This document shows positions 1-12,029 of a stretch of DNA of 64,000 nucleotides, piece after piece. The notes below the pieces were generated by a model. That model was not told the origin of the DNA and made no database searches. It saw only the letters and a list, made by a program, of their open reading frames with translations. The position numbers were made by a program, and so were the translations under genes. Source of the stretch: Saxidomus purpurata (lineage: Eukaryota; Mollusca; Bivalvia; Venerida; Veneridae). The stretch covers positions 21,268,480-21,332,479 of the forward strand of contig JAFMSR010000002.1 of NCBI GenBank assembly GCA_022818135.1, in the 5' to 3' direction. The first letter of the stretch is position 1. Every line of letters starts with the position of its first letter.

Positions 1-1530
1 TGTATTATATGTTAATAAATTATTATATATGAATGATGAAATTTCCATATTTACATCAAGTTCAGGTACCTCAACTGACCAAACATTAAAAGCATGCTCA
101 GTTATACTGTATAAAACTGCATCTCAGAAATATAATGTAGTCATAGTTTTAACAAGGAAAATATGTGTCCTTTATCATTGTGCAAAACAATTACTTACAG
201 ATCTTCCTGTACTCCTACACAGATCTGATCTCCAAATTTAGTTGTTTTTTTTTCAAATGCTTCCTGGCATATGGGTTTCTCTCTGATTAAGGGATGTCAC
301 TGCTGAGGTTTTGGATTTTTGCACTACCAGAAAGTTACATTTGTTATATTTCAAAAATGATGAGTTAACTGGAAAGAACAATTATGTAGTAGTAATCTTA
401 GGCACAATAGGAAAATTGTAGCTTGTGAATGAAAAATTGTAGTTATCAATGTTTACACTCAAAGTAAGGTGAAGACTACATACCTATTATTATAATACTA
501 CAAGCCTGTCCTGGTCCAAGACTGGTTTGCTTTCATCTCCAGGTTTTGGCCTAAATATGCCAGTCATCCTCAGGAATAAAGGCCACTCCTGCTTGGTGAA
601 ATCCTGGTCTGAAGAAGTGGTTACATTAGTATCCCCACTTGGAGTGAAATGTAATCAAGTTTACTGGCAAGAGTTTCATATTATTTTAAAGATTCTGAGT
701 TTTATTTATTATCTAAATACATGTATCACCAAAAATGTATATGCATTTATTTAAATTGCAATATTACAATGTACACAACATGATGCATTATATTACATCT
801 CTATCATGTCTATAGTATTTTGGTTCTATGTAATGAAAACATATTACTTAAAAGCTTCAATAATTGCTACCGTAGCAAATATACATAGGGTACATGAATA
901 AAATATTCTAAATGTTTACCTTTGCTGCACAGCATAAGCTTATTTTTCAAATCCTCAGTTCACACCATCATTTTGCATTTAGATTCATAGTTATTTTTAT
1001 GCAAATGCTACTGTTCTGCGCAGCACAAAGTTCACAAAATTGAAAGTATTCCTTCCACGTGTAAACATTTCTTACAAACACATGTTCAAACATTCTCTAA
1101 CATTCGAATCAACAAATCAAAATGACCGCTTCCTGTAGAAATCTTTGCTGATAAAACCTGCTTCCTGTATAAAATTGATATTTCGGTTCCAGGTGGTGAT
1201 TGTACAGAAGGATGTTGAGTGTTATCTTTGCATGCTATCCTTTTTATGATAAAGTTCCTTGAATGACCCCACAGAAATTAATTACCTTGCCTGCTGATAA
1301 TATGTCTGTGAATGTGAATTTGCAAAATGTAAAGGTCAGTTACTGTACTCAGTTCATGGAAAAAGATTGACTTACTTAGACACATAATTATGTGTTCATG
1401 GTTTTCCTCTGTATTAAAGTTTCAAGTTAGTTACTTAGTAACAGTTAAATTGATTAAAAGGGCATACCATATAACCGATGTCGACTAAATAACCGCCAAA
1501 CATTAATAATATAATCTTTGAAAGTATTAA
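1..1530. other. AT-rich intergenic or intronic DNA at left edge
   Basis: Apart from the candidate minus-strand exon at 199-282 I see no convincing coding sequence or repeat in this stretch. A weak minus-strand exon-like piece ends at a GTAAAC donor near 918, and a broken coding-like frame lies near 540-600 on the minus strand, but both contain stops. If the 199-282 exon is real, this stretch would be intron or 5' flank of a minus-strand gene that runs off the left edge. Confidence 0.4.
199..282 (-). CDS. Candidate coding exon of an unidentified gene running off the left edge
   Basis: On the minus strand an 84-base open block is bounded by a TTAATCAG acceptor (upper end 282) and an excellent GTAAGT donor (lower end 199). 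It translates, in the only open phase, to EKPICQEAFEKKTTKFGDQI followed by CVGVQEDL. The shape resembles the stretch near the N-terminus of acyl-CoA synthetases, where 'xxFGDxxAV' precedes the adenylation core, but this is a loose resemblance by eye. A TGA lies in frame just upstream of the acceptor, so the exon cannot extend further. No neighbouring exon was identified with confidence, so this may be an isolated or chance open frame. Confidence 0.25.
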
Positions 1531-1812
1531 AAAGTTTCAGCTATGCATTCCGAGTCGTTATTGATAAAATCAGCGGCAGTACCATAAACCATTTAATAAT
1601 CTATGTAGAGTTGTTGTTGTACAATTAATGGGTGGATGCACTGTATTACAGAAAGACTCTATATTGATTAATTGTGGTAAAATGTGGCTTTTTTCGCCTT
1701 AGGTTCTTTGATATTGTATTTATTTACCATTTTACGTTCACTGAACACATAATCTATGTTTCGAGAATATAATCTGCAAGATATAGGGAGTGTACTCAAT
1801 TTTCAAAATATT
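1530..1812 (+). repeat. Diverged repeat, copy 1 of a local duplication
   Basis: This block matches 2285-2580 in the same orientation. Shared phrases in order include 'GATAAAATCAG', 'CATAAACCATT', 'AATGGGTGGAT', 'TTTACCATTTTACGT' versus 'CTATCATTTTACGT', 'GAACACATA' and 'ATAGGGAG' versus 'GTAGGGAG'. The copies are clearly diverged, so the duplication is old. No coding capacity is seen. Confidence 0.6.
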
Positions 1813-1814
1813 AT

Positions 1815-2160
1815 TCTGAAGCATTGTCAAAAAAAACAAAAATAATATCAAACAGGGAATGCCACGTACCAAAAACGCAGCCTCCCCAAAACGAACCCCA
1901 CAGCACCCAGAAGTGCACACCACCAACACACACACACACACGCACACACACACGACACACACAATCATGTACACACACACATATACACTACCAACACACA
2001 CTAGCATACAAAGCAAACACACGAGGACAAAACGAACAATTAAAGGAACACAGTGGGGCACCGCCTTGGAACGGTCAGTGGCAAAAACACCACTGGGGAG
2101 TTTAAACCGGTTTATGGTGCGCACCCAACCTCACGCACCCAATCATATTACTGCATTTTA
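1815..2160 (+). repeat. Interspersed repeat with internal CA-rich tract
   Basis: The left part, about 1843-1921, is present again in inverted orientation at about 3553-3645: 'GGGAATGCCACGTACC', 'AAAACGCAGCCTCCCC' and the 'CACAGCACCCAGAAGTGCAC' run are shared. An imperfect (CA)n tract follows at about 1918-2010, then a tail with 'CAGTGGCAAAAACACCACTG'. The open frames here are low-complexity shadows. It sits between the two diverged repeats at 1530 and 2285, consistent with later insertion. Confidence 0.6.
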
Positions 2161-2284
2161 AGATTTCACTTTTGATCTAATGTAAGTTTTGAAACTGTTA
2201 ACATACATTCCCTATAACTGGTATTTCAAAAGTATAAAAAAATAGAATATTTACAAGTATTGTATTACTTAACCTAGCAGTTTA

Positions 2285-2580
2285 AGCTAAACATTCCAGT
2301 CATTACTGATAAAATCAGTGTTTTAAAATAATATAATGTTGTTATAACATAAACCATTCAATACTCTATGTAAAGTTGTTGTCGTTAATGGGTGGATAGG
2401 GATTTTTTACAAAAGGCATTTATGCTGATTAATTTAGCTAAAACGAGGCATTTTACGATTATGTTGTTCTTCAGAATTGTATTTATCTATCATTTTACGT
2501 GCATTGAACACATACATTATTTGTATTTTGATAAAATAACCTGCTAGATGTAGGGAGCTAGTGCCCCTTTAACACGAATG
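2285..2580 (+). repeat. Diverged repeat, copy 2 of a local duplication
   Basis: Direct-orientation, diverged partner of 1530-1812, offset by about 755 bases. The two copies flank the CA-containing repeat. No gene content. Confidence 0.6.
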
Positions 2581-2599
2581 TATTCAAAAATAAAATAAA

Positions 2600-3200
2600 C
2601 CAAAAGTTTCAGTCTTAGCATGGCATTACGATGTGTAACTATTATTGGTGATAGTTGCAGTTTAAATTAGTCCCTTGCTAATTTTCTAAAATAGACTTGC
2701 CTATCTTTCAATTTGAACAGTACCATTAATTGTTAAAAGCTAGATATCCGATGTAAAAGTCTATTGACTGAGTAACAACAGTGCAGATCATGATCATACT
2801 GCATGGATCATTAGCCACAAGTAGGGTAAGGGGTGATATGTTTCCTTATATATTTACGCAAATTAAACTTCCATTCACATTATAGAAGGTGGATTTCATA
2901 TTGAAAGCAGGATGTCTTGATGAAAGAGAAATGGAACAGTATATGTAATGAGAACAAGTGCCTGTTAAAACAATTCTGGCAATGTAAAACACCAATCCAT
3001 CATGTGACTGCCGTGTGTAGTTCGTTTGTAATTGTATTTGATTTGCTTTTTAAATCACTTTCATACAATCATAGTCCAAAACTGATGCTACCAGGATAGA
3101 AATAAAATGAAACTTATAAACAAACATACTACTATGGTGCTTGATAAAACAAGTATGTCGCAATTCACAGTATGATGTCAATTCACAGTATGATGTCACC
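2600..3200. other. Intergenic, no recognised content
   Basis: AT-rich sequence with no convincing exon, RNA gene or repeat, apart from a short direct repeat 'CAATTCACAGTATGATGTCA' near 3160-3197. Confidence 0.4.
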
Positions 3201-3212
3201 CCGTACCACATA

Positions 3213-3345
3213 TTTTTAGCTCACCTGGCTTTCCACCTACATTTTTCAAATTATGCCTCTTTGGTCAATATTGACCACAGTCACCAGGCAAGTGGACTTT
3301 CTCTAAGGTGAGCGATATAGGGTCATATTGTCCCTCTTGTTATGT
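3213..3345 (+). repeat. Truncated dispersed repeat of the 'AGCTCACCTGG' type
   Basis: Opens with 'TTTTTAGCTCACCTGGC' and closes with 'AAGGTGAGCGATATAGGG', so its ends form an inverted repeat (GCTCACCT/AGGTGAGC), and has a GGTCA-containing interior. A similar leader begins the element near 30288. The body is very short, so this is probably an internally deleted copy. Confidence 0.5.
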
Positions 3346-3544
3346 AAAATTGCAATTTCTCCTTCATTTATTAGCTGAAACTTTAATTTGAATAAGTTGT
3401 GTGCTTTTCCGTGACGACAATGACGGACAGTAGACTTAGTAATAACGGGCGGCATATTATTCGATCTCAAAACTAAAGTAAACGAATAAATTGTGCAAAC
3501 GTGGCAGTTCACATTCCAGAGATTTCCTAATTCATCTATGCAAA

Positions 3545-3645
3545 CAACTGGTGTGCACTTCTGGGTGCTGTGGGGTTCCTTTTGGGGAGGCTGCGTTTTT
3601 GGTACGTGGCATTCCCTGTTTGATATTATTTTTGTTTTTAGTGAA
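3545..3645 (-). repeat. Inverted partial copy of the 1815-2160 repeat
   Basis: Matches the reverse complement of about 1843-1921 almost base for base, including the 'GTGCACTTCTGGGTGCTGTG' run. It is the left end of that repeat only; the CA tract and tail are absent. Confidence 0.65.
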
Positions 3646-4177
3646 TTATATAAATAGATGCAGTAAAATTTATTTGATATATACAATAAAGTAGTATGTT
3701 CTATATTATTTGAGCCTTTAATTTATTTTGTGCAAAGTACATGTGCACTTGTTCCAATTCTAGTTACATCTGACAAAGTTATTTTTGGTAATGATGTGCC
3801 CAATCAAAAGATGACCTGAAAAGAGTAATAAAAGGGTTCTATTTCTATGAATTGCTTTCCCTCTTTGAAACCCTTTTATCACTTACCATGATGCAGAACA
3901 TTTAGAATACCACATGCCAGGCATATCAGCATGTTTAGTGATGTTATCTTATAACAAATTACTTTGTGACAGCTAGTACGACTTGCATGTGAGAATGATC
4001 AAATCAGCTCATTATTTCCATAGAAAATTGTTCTATGGTCTTTTACCTGATGCACATGCATTTATCAAAACATGTACAATCTTCATCTTTTTAAAGGAAA
4101 ATGTAGTGGTTTTAATAATATAAAAACTCATCACATATTAACATTATCTTATCTAATTCAAATCATGACCTCAAACG

Positions 4178-4318
4178 TATAACAATAATAATGATGATGA
4201 TGATGCTGATGCCACTGATGGTTATGATGATGATGACAACAGTTATAATAGTAATTATGATAATAATAATAGTGATGATGATAATAACAACAATAATAAT
4301 AACAATAATAACGAATAA
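4178..4318 (+). repeat. Imperfect trinucleotide tract (ATG/AAT/AAC)
   Basis: Runs of ATG, AAT and AAC triplets. The apparent Met/Ile-rich open frame is a product of this low complexity and is not a gene. The flanks at 3700-4170 and 4320-4770 show nothing recognisable. Confidence 0.8.
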
Positions 4319-4772
4319 GAATAAGTATCAAATTATTGTGAAACTTTTTTACACCACTGTACAGGTCTATTTGTTTTTCAAAAAACTTGTTTGAACTACT
4401 TTTTCAATGCTTCTTGTGCCTCTTTTTTTAATATATGCCACTATCTGTTTGTTTTTATACACAGTTTATAAAACTAGGACTACATGTACATGTACATGTA
4501 AGCACAGAAGCAGAATTTTGCACTGTTTCTTGGCTTATCAGCTACTATTCACTTGCAATGACTATTAATGGGACATCATGCTGGTAAGATAACAATCCTA
4601 AAAATGTTATGTATATACATGTATAGTATGACTCTTCACTTTTCATACTTTTGCATAAACAAATAATTCTACCCTGAACTTTGAGAAACCCAGTACCATG
4701 TGTGAATAATCGGATATTGTCTGAAAGTGTTTTTAGTAAATATTAAATCATAAATACTAACAAATATGAATA

Positions 4773-4957
4773 CAGTAAACTCCGTTTATAACGAACTCCT
4801 TGGGACCTTTAAATGTGTTCCTTATATCCGAAGTTTGTTATATCCGTATAACATTTTCATACAAAATAAATAAAGTAAACAAATACGGTCCGATAAAAAT
4901 TGTTCCTTATATCCGGATGTTCGCTATATCCGGAGTCGTTATATACGGAGTTTACTG
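4773..4957. mobile_element. pogo/Tigger-like MITE with 22-bp terminal inverted repeats
   Basis: The element starts CAGTAAACTCCGTTTATAAC and ends with the reverse complement of CAGTAAACTCCGTATATAAC, so the terminal inverted repeats differ at one base in 22. A TA dinucleotide flanks each side (4771-4772 and 4958-4959), the target-site duplication expected for Tc1/mariner/pogo elements. The 'CAGTxxACTCxGxxATAACGA' end resembles known Tigger/pogo-type termini. The interior, about 140 bp, repeats 'TTCCTTATATCCG' motifs and has no transposase, so it is non-autonomous. Shorter relatives lie at about 53855, 56758 and 59636. Confidence 0.85.
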
Positions 4958-4959
4958 TA

Positions 4960-6330
4960 ACAATATAGTTCCTTATAGCTGACTTTTGCACCTTGTGCCA
5001 GGTAAGCTGAATCATAAGACTGAAAGTGCTGACAACAAGGGGCTCACTGCAAAATTGAGCACACTTTGTGTCAATACTTCTCTTACGGTACTTTATATTG
5101 CTTACAATACATTTATTTTAATCACATACCTACAATTCATTAAATAACACATCATGTTGATTTTGTTTTGAATTATTTCAAAATCCCTCTAGGTAAAACA
5201 TAGTTATGCTTGAGACTTTTTAACGAAGTAAAATGGAGTGCTTTTAAATTGTATATAACAGGCTTTGTTTAGTACACATCTTTCAGGAATACGTAACACG
5301 ACCTTCTCAGGACTATACATGAATTTCTCTTTTATTTCACAAAATTGAAGTTGGTACATTTATGCTTCCATAAGGGACATATGCTAACATCATAACATAT
5401 ATGATACAGGTCATTTTTTCATCATGATGTCCGACCAGATCCGCCTGCGTGGTCGAGTCATATGAGTTGCTGACTTGAAATCACTGTTACCTCCGACCAT
5501 GTCTCTTTATGTGAGGAAGTTGGCAGTGTCTTGTGAGGATTCAGAGCCTAGTACTGGTTCTTTCTATGACGATCTTACATAAACTGCCCACCTATTAGAC
5601 AGACCAAATATGGTCGAAGTGAATGTTATAAACTCCTACAACAACAATGTCCGACCAGAAATCATACAGAAAGCAAATGCAGCATTTTTTCTTAAGTGTA
5701 CGTCATGGCAACTAAATTTTCAGTGTCAAAAATTGTTTGCTGAAAACAAGATCTTTCAAATAGTACTATGTGAAAGACCTTTTTGAAAATAAAGGTATAC
5801 ATGTGTTTATGAAATTATATTTCATCTCATTCATATGGACACTTTCGATAGCCATTTACATGTTAAGAGATCTCTAAATGTATGGCGCCAATACACCACC
5901 TAATTTGAAAAACATTGTAGTACATGTAACTTCAATTTATTTACTCGCCAGATCGTTATTTAATAAGAAGTGTCTACTTCGTACATGCAGGCAAACGTGG
6001 CATCTCAAATATATTTGGAAAACCGGGATATGGGACCAAAAATAAGGATAGTTTCACTTTTGTTATGGAAATCGAGATTGTCTCAAACTTATGGATAACT
6101 TTTTGTATATTGTTTCTAAATTTAATACAACGGATTTACTCAACACTTTTACTAGTAACATCATTCCCCGATTTTTGAAAGTTCCGCAAAAAAAAAAACT
6201 TAAAAGAAAATTTACAGAACTAAAACTCATATATTTGTTGATTTTTCACAACCCCATCACCTCGCAAGTTCGCACCCCACAGTTTCCTTTCATCCGCGTA
6301 AGTAGTAGTCTATAAGCTACACTGTATCAC
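4960..6330. other. Intergenic, with a weak tRNA-like patch
   Basis: No convincing gene. Between about 5430 and 5650 a stretch beginning 'CCGCCTGCGTGGTCGAGTCA' looks like the start of a tRNA-derived SINE head, but I could not find a clear B box. The rest is unremarkable AT-rich DNA. Confidence 0.3.
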
Positions 6331-6339
6331 ATTGTATAA

Positions 6340-6625
6340 AACATAAGGGCTTTATCGTTGGTACTGGTTTCCCATATGACCAACGCCCCCAGAAGAGGTT
6401 AGTTATTTTAGGTTTCGGAGGATAGTCTGAGATACAGAATTCCCAATTCCAGAGACACCCACTTCTTATACATGCAAAATGAATAACACCAATACATGGG
6501 ACCTCGACTTTTAAGTCTCATCCGAAAAACTGTTAGTATTTTCAGCTGGTCAGCCCCGGAATCAAAGCCGCTACCCCGAGATTACAAGTCACGGGCTCTA
6601 CCGATTGAGATAACCGGGCTGACAC
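6340..6625 (-). mobile_element. tRNA-derived SINE, minus orientation
   Basis: Same family as 43655-43940: both share 'CATATGACCAACGCCCCCAG', 'ATTTTAGGTTTCGG', 'CCAGAGACACC' and an end that reads, on the minus strand, as a tRNA-like head. Here the head contains 'GGTTATCTCAATCGGTAGAG' (A-box-like) and 'GATTCCGGGG' further on. It has no coding capacity. Confidence 0.6.
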
Positions 6626-6639
6626 ACTTTAAATTATGA

Positions 6640-7400
6640 CCTACATGTACTTAAGAAATCATTTAAAGTAGCTAAATATAAAACCCAGTCTTATGCTTGA
6701 ACCTAAAATACTTTGAAACTTGGGCTTCACAAACTATTTAGTGTTCTTTAACCATTTTAACCTACTTTTGTAATGAATGGAAGCGCGGTGAATGAAATAA
6801 GACCGTTTTGATCATGAATACACCGTTTATCATTTTGAAAAAAAGAAATTCTTGTTATTACTGGCTGATATTTGAGTGAGGGAGATACTTTATAAAGTTC
6901 GCATTGCTAGTTGCTGTATTGCAGAATGATTTTACACAGTCGATGATATGTAAACGCTAACTGTATATGCACTGTTGAATCAGTGTATATGGCTGCATGA
7001 TGGCGTAGCAATTCAAATATTCTGAATTTTGCCTCAATTAGTGTTACAATTATTTACAGCATTAACTCGTATATTAGGCAACGGAAATGGCTTTTAATTG
7101 ATTTTGAAGCCGAGATCACAAACACGATCCCCACATGTTTCCAGCTGAAGTCGATCTACTTTGCACGTGACTCCTTGTTAAAACAATCTAAATCTAAATT
7201 TAAATAAGATGTACATGTAAAAGTCCAAAGTCATCATATCAAGTGAACACGTGTATTTAACTAATGTAATATAAATATATAGTGTAGTGGTGCTGTCTAA
7301 TTACTTTTACTCACCAACATTTTTAGCAGATTTTCTCAAAGTGCTATATCGATTTTCAATTATGTAGTTGATTCTAGCATTTAGTTTTACACTTATTTTT
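6640..7400. other. Intergenic, no recognised content
   Basis: No exon, RNA gene or repeat that I can support. Confidence 0.35.
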
Positions 7401-7403
7401 GGC

Positions 7404-8384
<981 letters not shown>

Positions 8385-8390
8385 TTTAAA

Positions 8391-8580
8391 GATGTACACA
8401 TCGGTCACCGAAGGTAACTGTTTTGCCGAGTTCCTGCAAAACAGTTACCCGAGGTGACGGTATGTACATCTAAGCGAAGTGTCCCACGATGGAAAGTTTT
8501 TCTTGCATACAGTCTTGTACTTGAAAGTAGATTTCTAAATACAAACTTATCAAAATGATGAATTATCTTGTTGGTGTTTT
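8391..8580 (+). mobile_element. Palindromic repeat (MITE-like), family also at 40114 and 46207
   Basis: 8391-8470 forms a long imperfect hairpin: GATGTACACATCGGTCACCG pairs with the end CGAGGTGACGGTATGTACATC, around an inner 'AACTGTTTTGCCGAG' loop region. The hairpin is followed by 'CTTGCATACxGTCTxGxACTT', 'AGATxTxTAAAxACAAACTT' and 'AAATGATG', and the same order occurs after the hairpins at 40114-40220 and 46207-46242. It is an interspersed family without coding capacity. Confidence 0.7.
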
Positions 8581-8599
8581 GGAAATTGATTTATTTTAG

Positions 8600-10180
8600 C
8601 GAATCTAATATTCGTGATTTTGAAAAAGTGGATTTCTATTTTCTCATTTTTAACTAAGGGCGAAATTTAACTCAACACAGCTTTATAAACAAAGAAAGAT
8701 CACTGTGTGACAGTGTTATTTACTGGCATTCTGATATTATAATCTGTCCAGGTTTTTTGTTAGCTTAAATGAACAATGAAAATTGAAACATCATCTAAGT
8801 GTATGCATTTATGTACATGAACATTTAAAGAATGAATGAACCGGTTACATTGTAGCAATAAATGAATGAATTGTGTTTTATGGCACATTGATAATGGTAA
8901 GTATTAACATGATTTTAATTTCAGGTGAACACAAGACACCTCATTCGATATGATAATTATATAGCTTGTGTGTGATAATGTGCTAATTGTTTTATAATTA
9001 AGTTTCGCTTACGTATAATGTAGAATACTTTAATTAAAAAAATGTTAAAGAATTCAGGATAACGGCAATGCGGACATAAAAATTCGTAAAATATTGTTCT
9101 AACTGTTCGCTGATTACAAATTTCGCAATTATCTCTGCTCGCTAATATCGCAAACATAAGACATATGCGAAAATTCCTGATATACGGTATTATAAATTTT
9201 GAAATTGTTCGTGTTTCTGACTCTGAACTGAAGCCCCATATACGTTGAAACCTGCAGAGACAAAGCACCGTACTGTTCAGCTTTTTTCCCAGTCAGTTGT
9301 CTTTGGTCACAGGTTTGACTGAATCAACCTTTTTTGAAACTTGTAGAAAATACAATGGACAAATCAGGAAGCAAGGATTTTTGGCCAATAAAAGTGATTC
9401 GGACAAGACTCAAACATATTATGTACACTTTAAAATCGTCTTCGAGTCTTTTGCTGTCAGAACTTTGAGTTCTTTGATTGCTTTGATACAGATCAGTGTG
9501 TTCTATTCTCAATACAAAATTATCACTAGGATGTAAACATCGATCAGATAAAATGCGAGAGTACATGTCTGATCCTGAAAAGATTTCTGGCTTTCAAATG
9601 TGCAGTTACACATGTACACTCTGCTGCATGTAATTATATCTGACACTTTTATCAGTAAGACTAGGGCCATTGATTATCTGTGCAGATCTTCCCAGCTTTA
9701 TTACTGTTCAAATTTTTAAGATATAAACATATGAATTATAACATATGAATATATGAACCAACTTTGTAACTAAAAGTTTTAATCTGTTTTAAAGTTATTC
9801 AGCGCAGACTGGAAGTTTGGACTTTTCCATTTGCCAATGAAATGACTAGTAGAATGTATAATCTTTTTTTAAAATTTACACTGTCTTATGCACTTTTAAT
9901 TGGATAATGCCGAATGAGACAGGTCAATAAAATGGTCTGGTGTTTTCAGTCTTTCTTGAATGGGTTTATAAATTAAGTAAGTAAATAATTTATAATCTAT
10001 CAACATTATATGCTGATGCCGACAAACTAATGTTAATTATGAGTGTAGAGTAACAATACTTTCATGGCTAGTGAATACATGTAACAGTCAATAATTCAAT
10101 TAACAAGTATTTATTTGATAAGAAAAACAAGAATTGAGTTTGTTTTCCTGTTTTCCTGATGCACATGTCATGGTACAGAT
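8600..10180. other. Intergenic, no recognised content
   Basis: Several short open frames on both strands, but none shows codon structure, splice signals and composition that together suggest a gene. I see no repeat. Confidence 0.35.
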
Positions 10181-10189
10181 TTAATTACA

Positions 10190-10310
10190 ATTAAGGAATA
10201 AGAAGCCAAGTGGCTGCTTATCTCAGTTTGTAGCTCATTCGATCTATCATATCTTCAAGCAAAGGGCCATAGGTTTGATTCCTGGTCTAGGTGTACTTTT
10301 GGTTTATATG
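10190..10310 (+). mobile_element. tRNA-like SINE fragment
   Basis: Contains 'CAGTTTGTAGCTCATTCGAT' (A-box-like) and, about 45 bases on, 'TAGGTTTGATTCCTGG', close to the B-box consensus GGTTCGANTCC. There is no tRNA fold that I can complete, so a decayed SINE head is more likely than a tRNA gene. Confidence 0.45.
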
Positions 10311-10926
10311 AAATCTAGCTACCAATTGTTTTCATGCACTCAAAATTGCGCTGACCGTCTATTTTAATGTTTGTTATTTACCTTAGTGTTACAAAATGTA
10401 AAAAGTTTTTGACTACCTTCTAAAAATTGAGAATTCGCTAAATTTGTTAGGTATATTTTCATTTCGAAGTAGCTCTATAATTTGCATGTACAAATAAAGG
10501 TTTAGTTCTGATATTCAGGATTGCATAGTAAGCTTGACACTTGATATTTTCATAACCTGCTGTGAAAAATGTATGTGAATTCTAACAGAAATTTTCATTC
10601 TGGTTTGTTTAATTATTCTTCACCTGAATTCTTTAAATTCCGTTTTAAGACTTGCTAACAGAAATATATATATATAGAAGTATAGTTTGCATACATATAT
10701 ATTAACAGTTACCTGTATATAGTGTGATCTGTCTAATGCTGTTAGCAGCGACAGTCACTATCAAACAGTATGTATTACGCATTTGTTTCATCTTAAAAAA
10801 TATCTTTTTATTGAATGTGTCTAATATGTGATACACAGTTATTTTAACAAATTATTATACCCTCAGCTGGGATTTCTGGATGCTTTATGCATTAATTTAA
10901 AACCTGCATAACGGTCACCTGTTTAT

Positions 10927-12022
10927 TATGTCTCCCCCACCTCGGGGGGAGACATATTGTTTTTGCCCTGTCCGTCGTCCGTCCGTCCGTCCGTCGTCAG
11001 TCCGTCCATTCTTCGTTTCGGACGATAACTAGAGTTCCTTTTGACCTAAGTCTCAAACTTCATAGGATGAATGGTCTTATTGAGCAGATGATCCCTATTG
11101 TTTTTGGGGTCAGTAGTTCAAAGGTCAAGGTCACGTGACCGTTGGTCAATTTCTCGTTTCCGGATGATAACTAGAGTTCCTTTTTGACCTAGCCCTCAAA
11201 CTTCATAGGATGATTGGTCTTATGGCTGATGATCCCTATTGTTTTTGGGGTCAGTAGGTCAAAGGTCAAGGTCACATGACCGTTGGTCAATTCTCGTTTC
11301 CGGATGATAACTAGAGTTCCTTTAGACCTACAGACCTCAAACTTCATAGGATGATTGGTCTTATAGGCGATGATCCCTATTGTTTTTGGGGTCAGTAGGT
11401 CAAAGGTCAAGGTCACGTGACCGTTGGTCAATTTCTCATTTCCGGATGATAACTAGAGTTCCTTTTGACCTACAACCCTCAAACTGGGGGAGTCCGTCCG
11501 TCCGTCCGTCCATTCTTCGTTTCGGACGATAACTAGAGTTCCTTTTGACCTAAGCTCTCAAACTTCATAGGATGAATGGTCTTATTGGCAGATGATCCCT
11601 ATTGTTTTTGGGGTCGTAGTTCAAAGGTCAAGGTCACAGTGACCGTTGGTCAATTTTCGTTTCCGGATGATAACTAGAGTTCCTTTTTGACCTAAGCCCT
11701 CAAACTTCATAGGATGATTGGTCTTATAGGCTGATGACCCTATTGTTTTTGGGGTCAGTAGGTCAAGGTCAAGGTCATACTGACCGTTTGTCAATTTCTC
11801 GTTTCCGGATGATAACTAGAGTTCCTTTAGACCTAGACCTCAAACTTCATAGGATGATTGGTCTTATTGAGCGATGATCCCTATTGTTTTTGGGGTCAGT
11901 AGTTCAAGGTCAAGGTCACAGTGACCGTTGGTCAATTTCTCGTTATAATTTGGGGTCACTAACTCAAAGGTCAAGGTCATAAGGGGGGAGACAAGTTTTT
12001 TTGTGAAAAACAATCTCTAGTT
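10927..12022 (+). mobile_element. Tandemly built dispersed element (TGTCTCCCCC type)
   Basis: Starts with a short hairpin, 'TGTCTCCCCCACCTCGGGGG' plus 'GAGACA', then a GTCC-rich stretch. It continues with seven or so units of about 130-140 bases, each holding 'CGGATGATAACTAGAGTTCC', 'CAAACTTCATAGGATGAT', 'GATCCCTATTGTTTTTGGGG' and 'AGGTCAAAGGTCAAGGTCAC'. It closes with 'GGGGGGAGACAAG' and 'CAATCTCTAG'. The 'GTCCGTCC' leader recurs once inside, near 11490-11515, suggesting an internal duplication or two fused copies. The minus-strand open frame inside it is not a gene. Elements of this kind are common in bivalve genomes. Confidence 0.8.
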
Positions 12023-12029
12023 TTGTTAA

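Noticed and set aside
11189..11431. 80-codon minus-strand open frame with internal repeats
   Set aside because: Lies within the dispersed element; the repetition reflects its tandem units.
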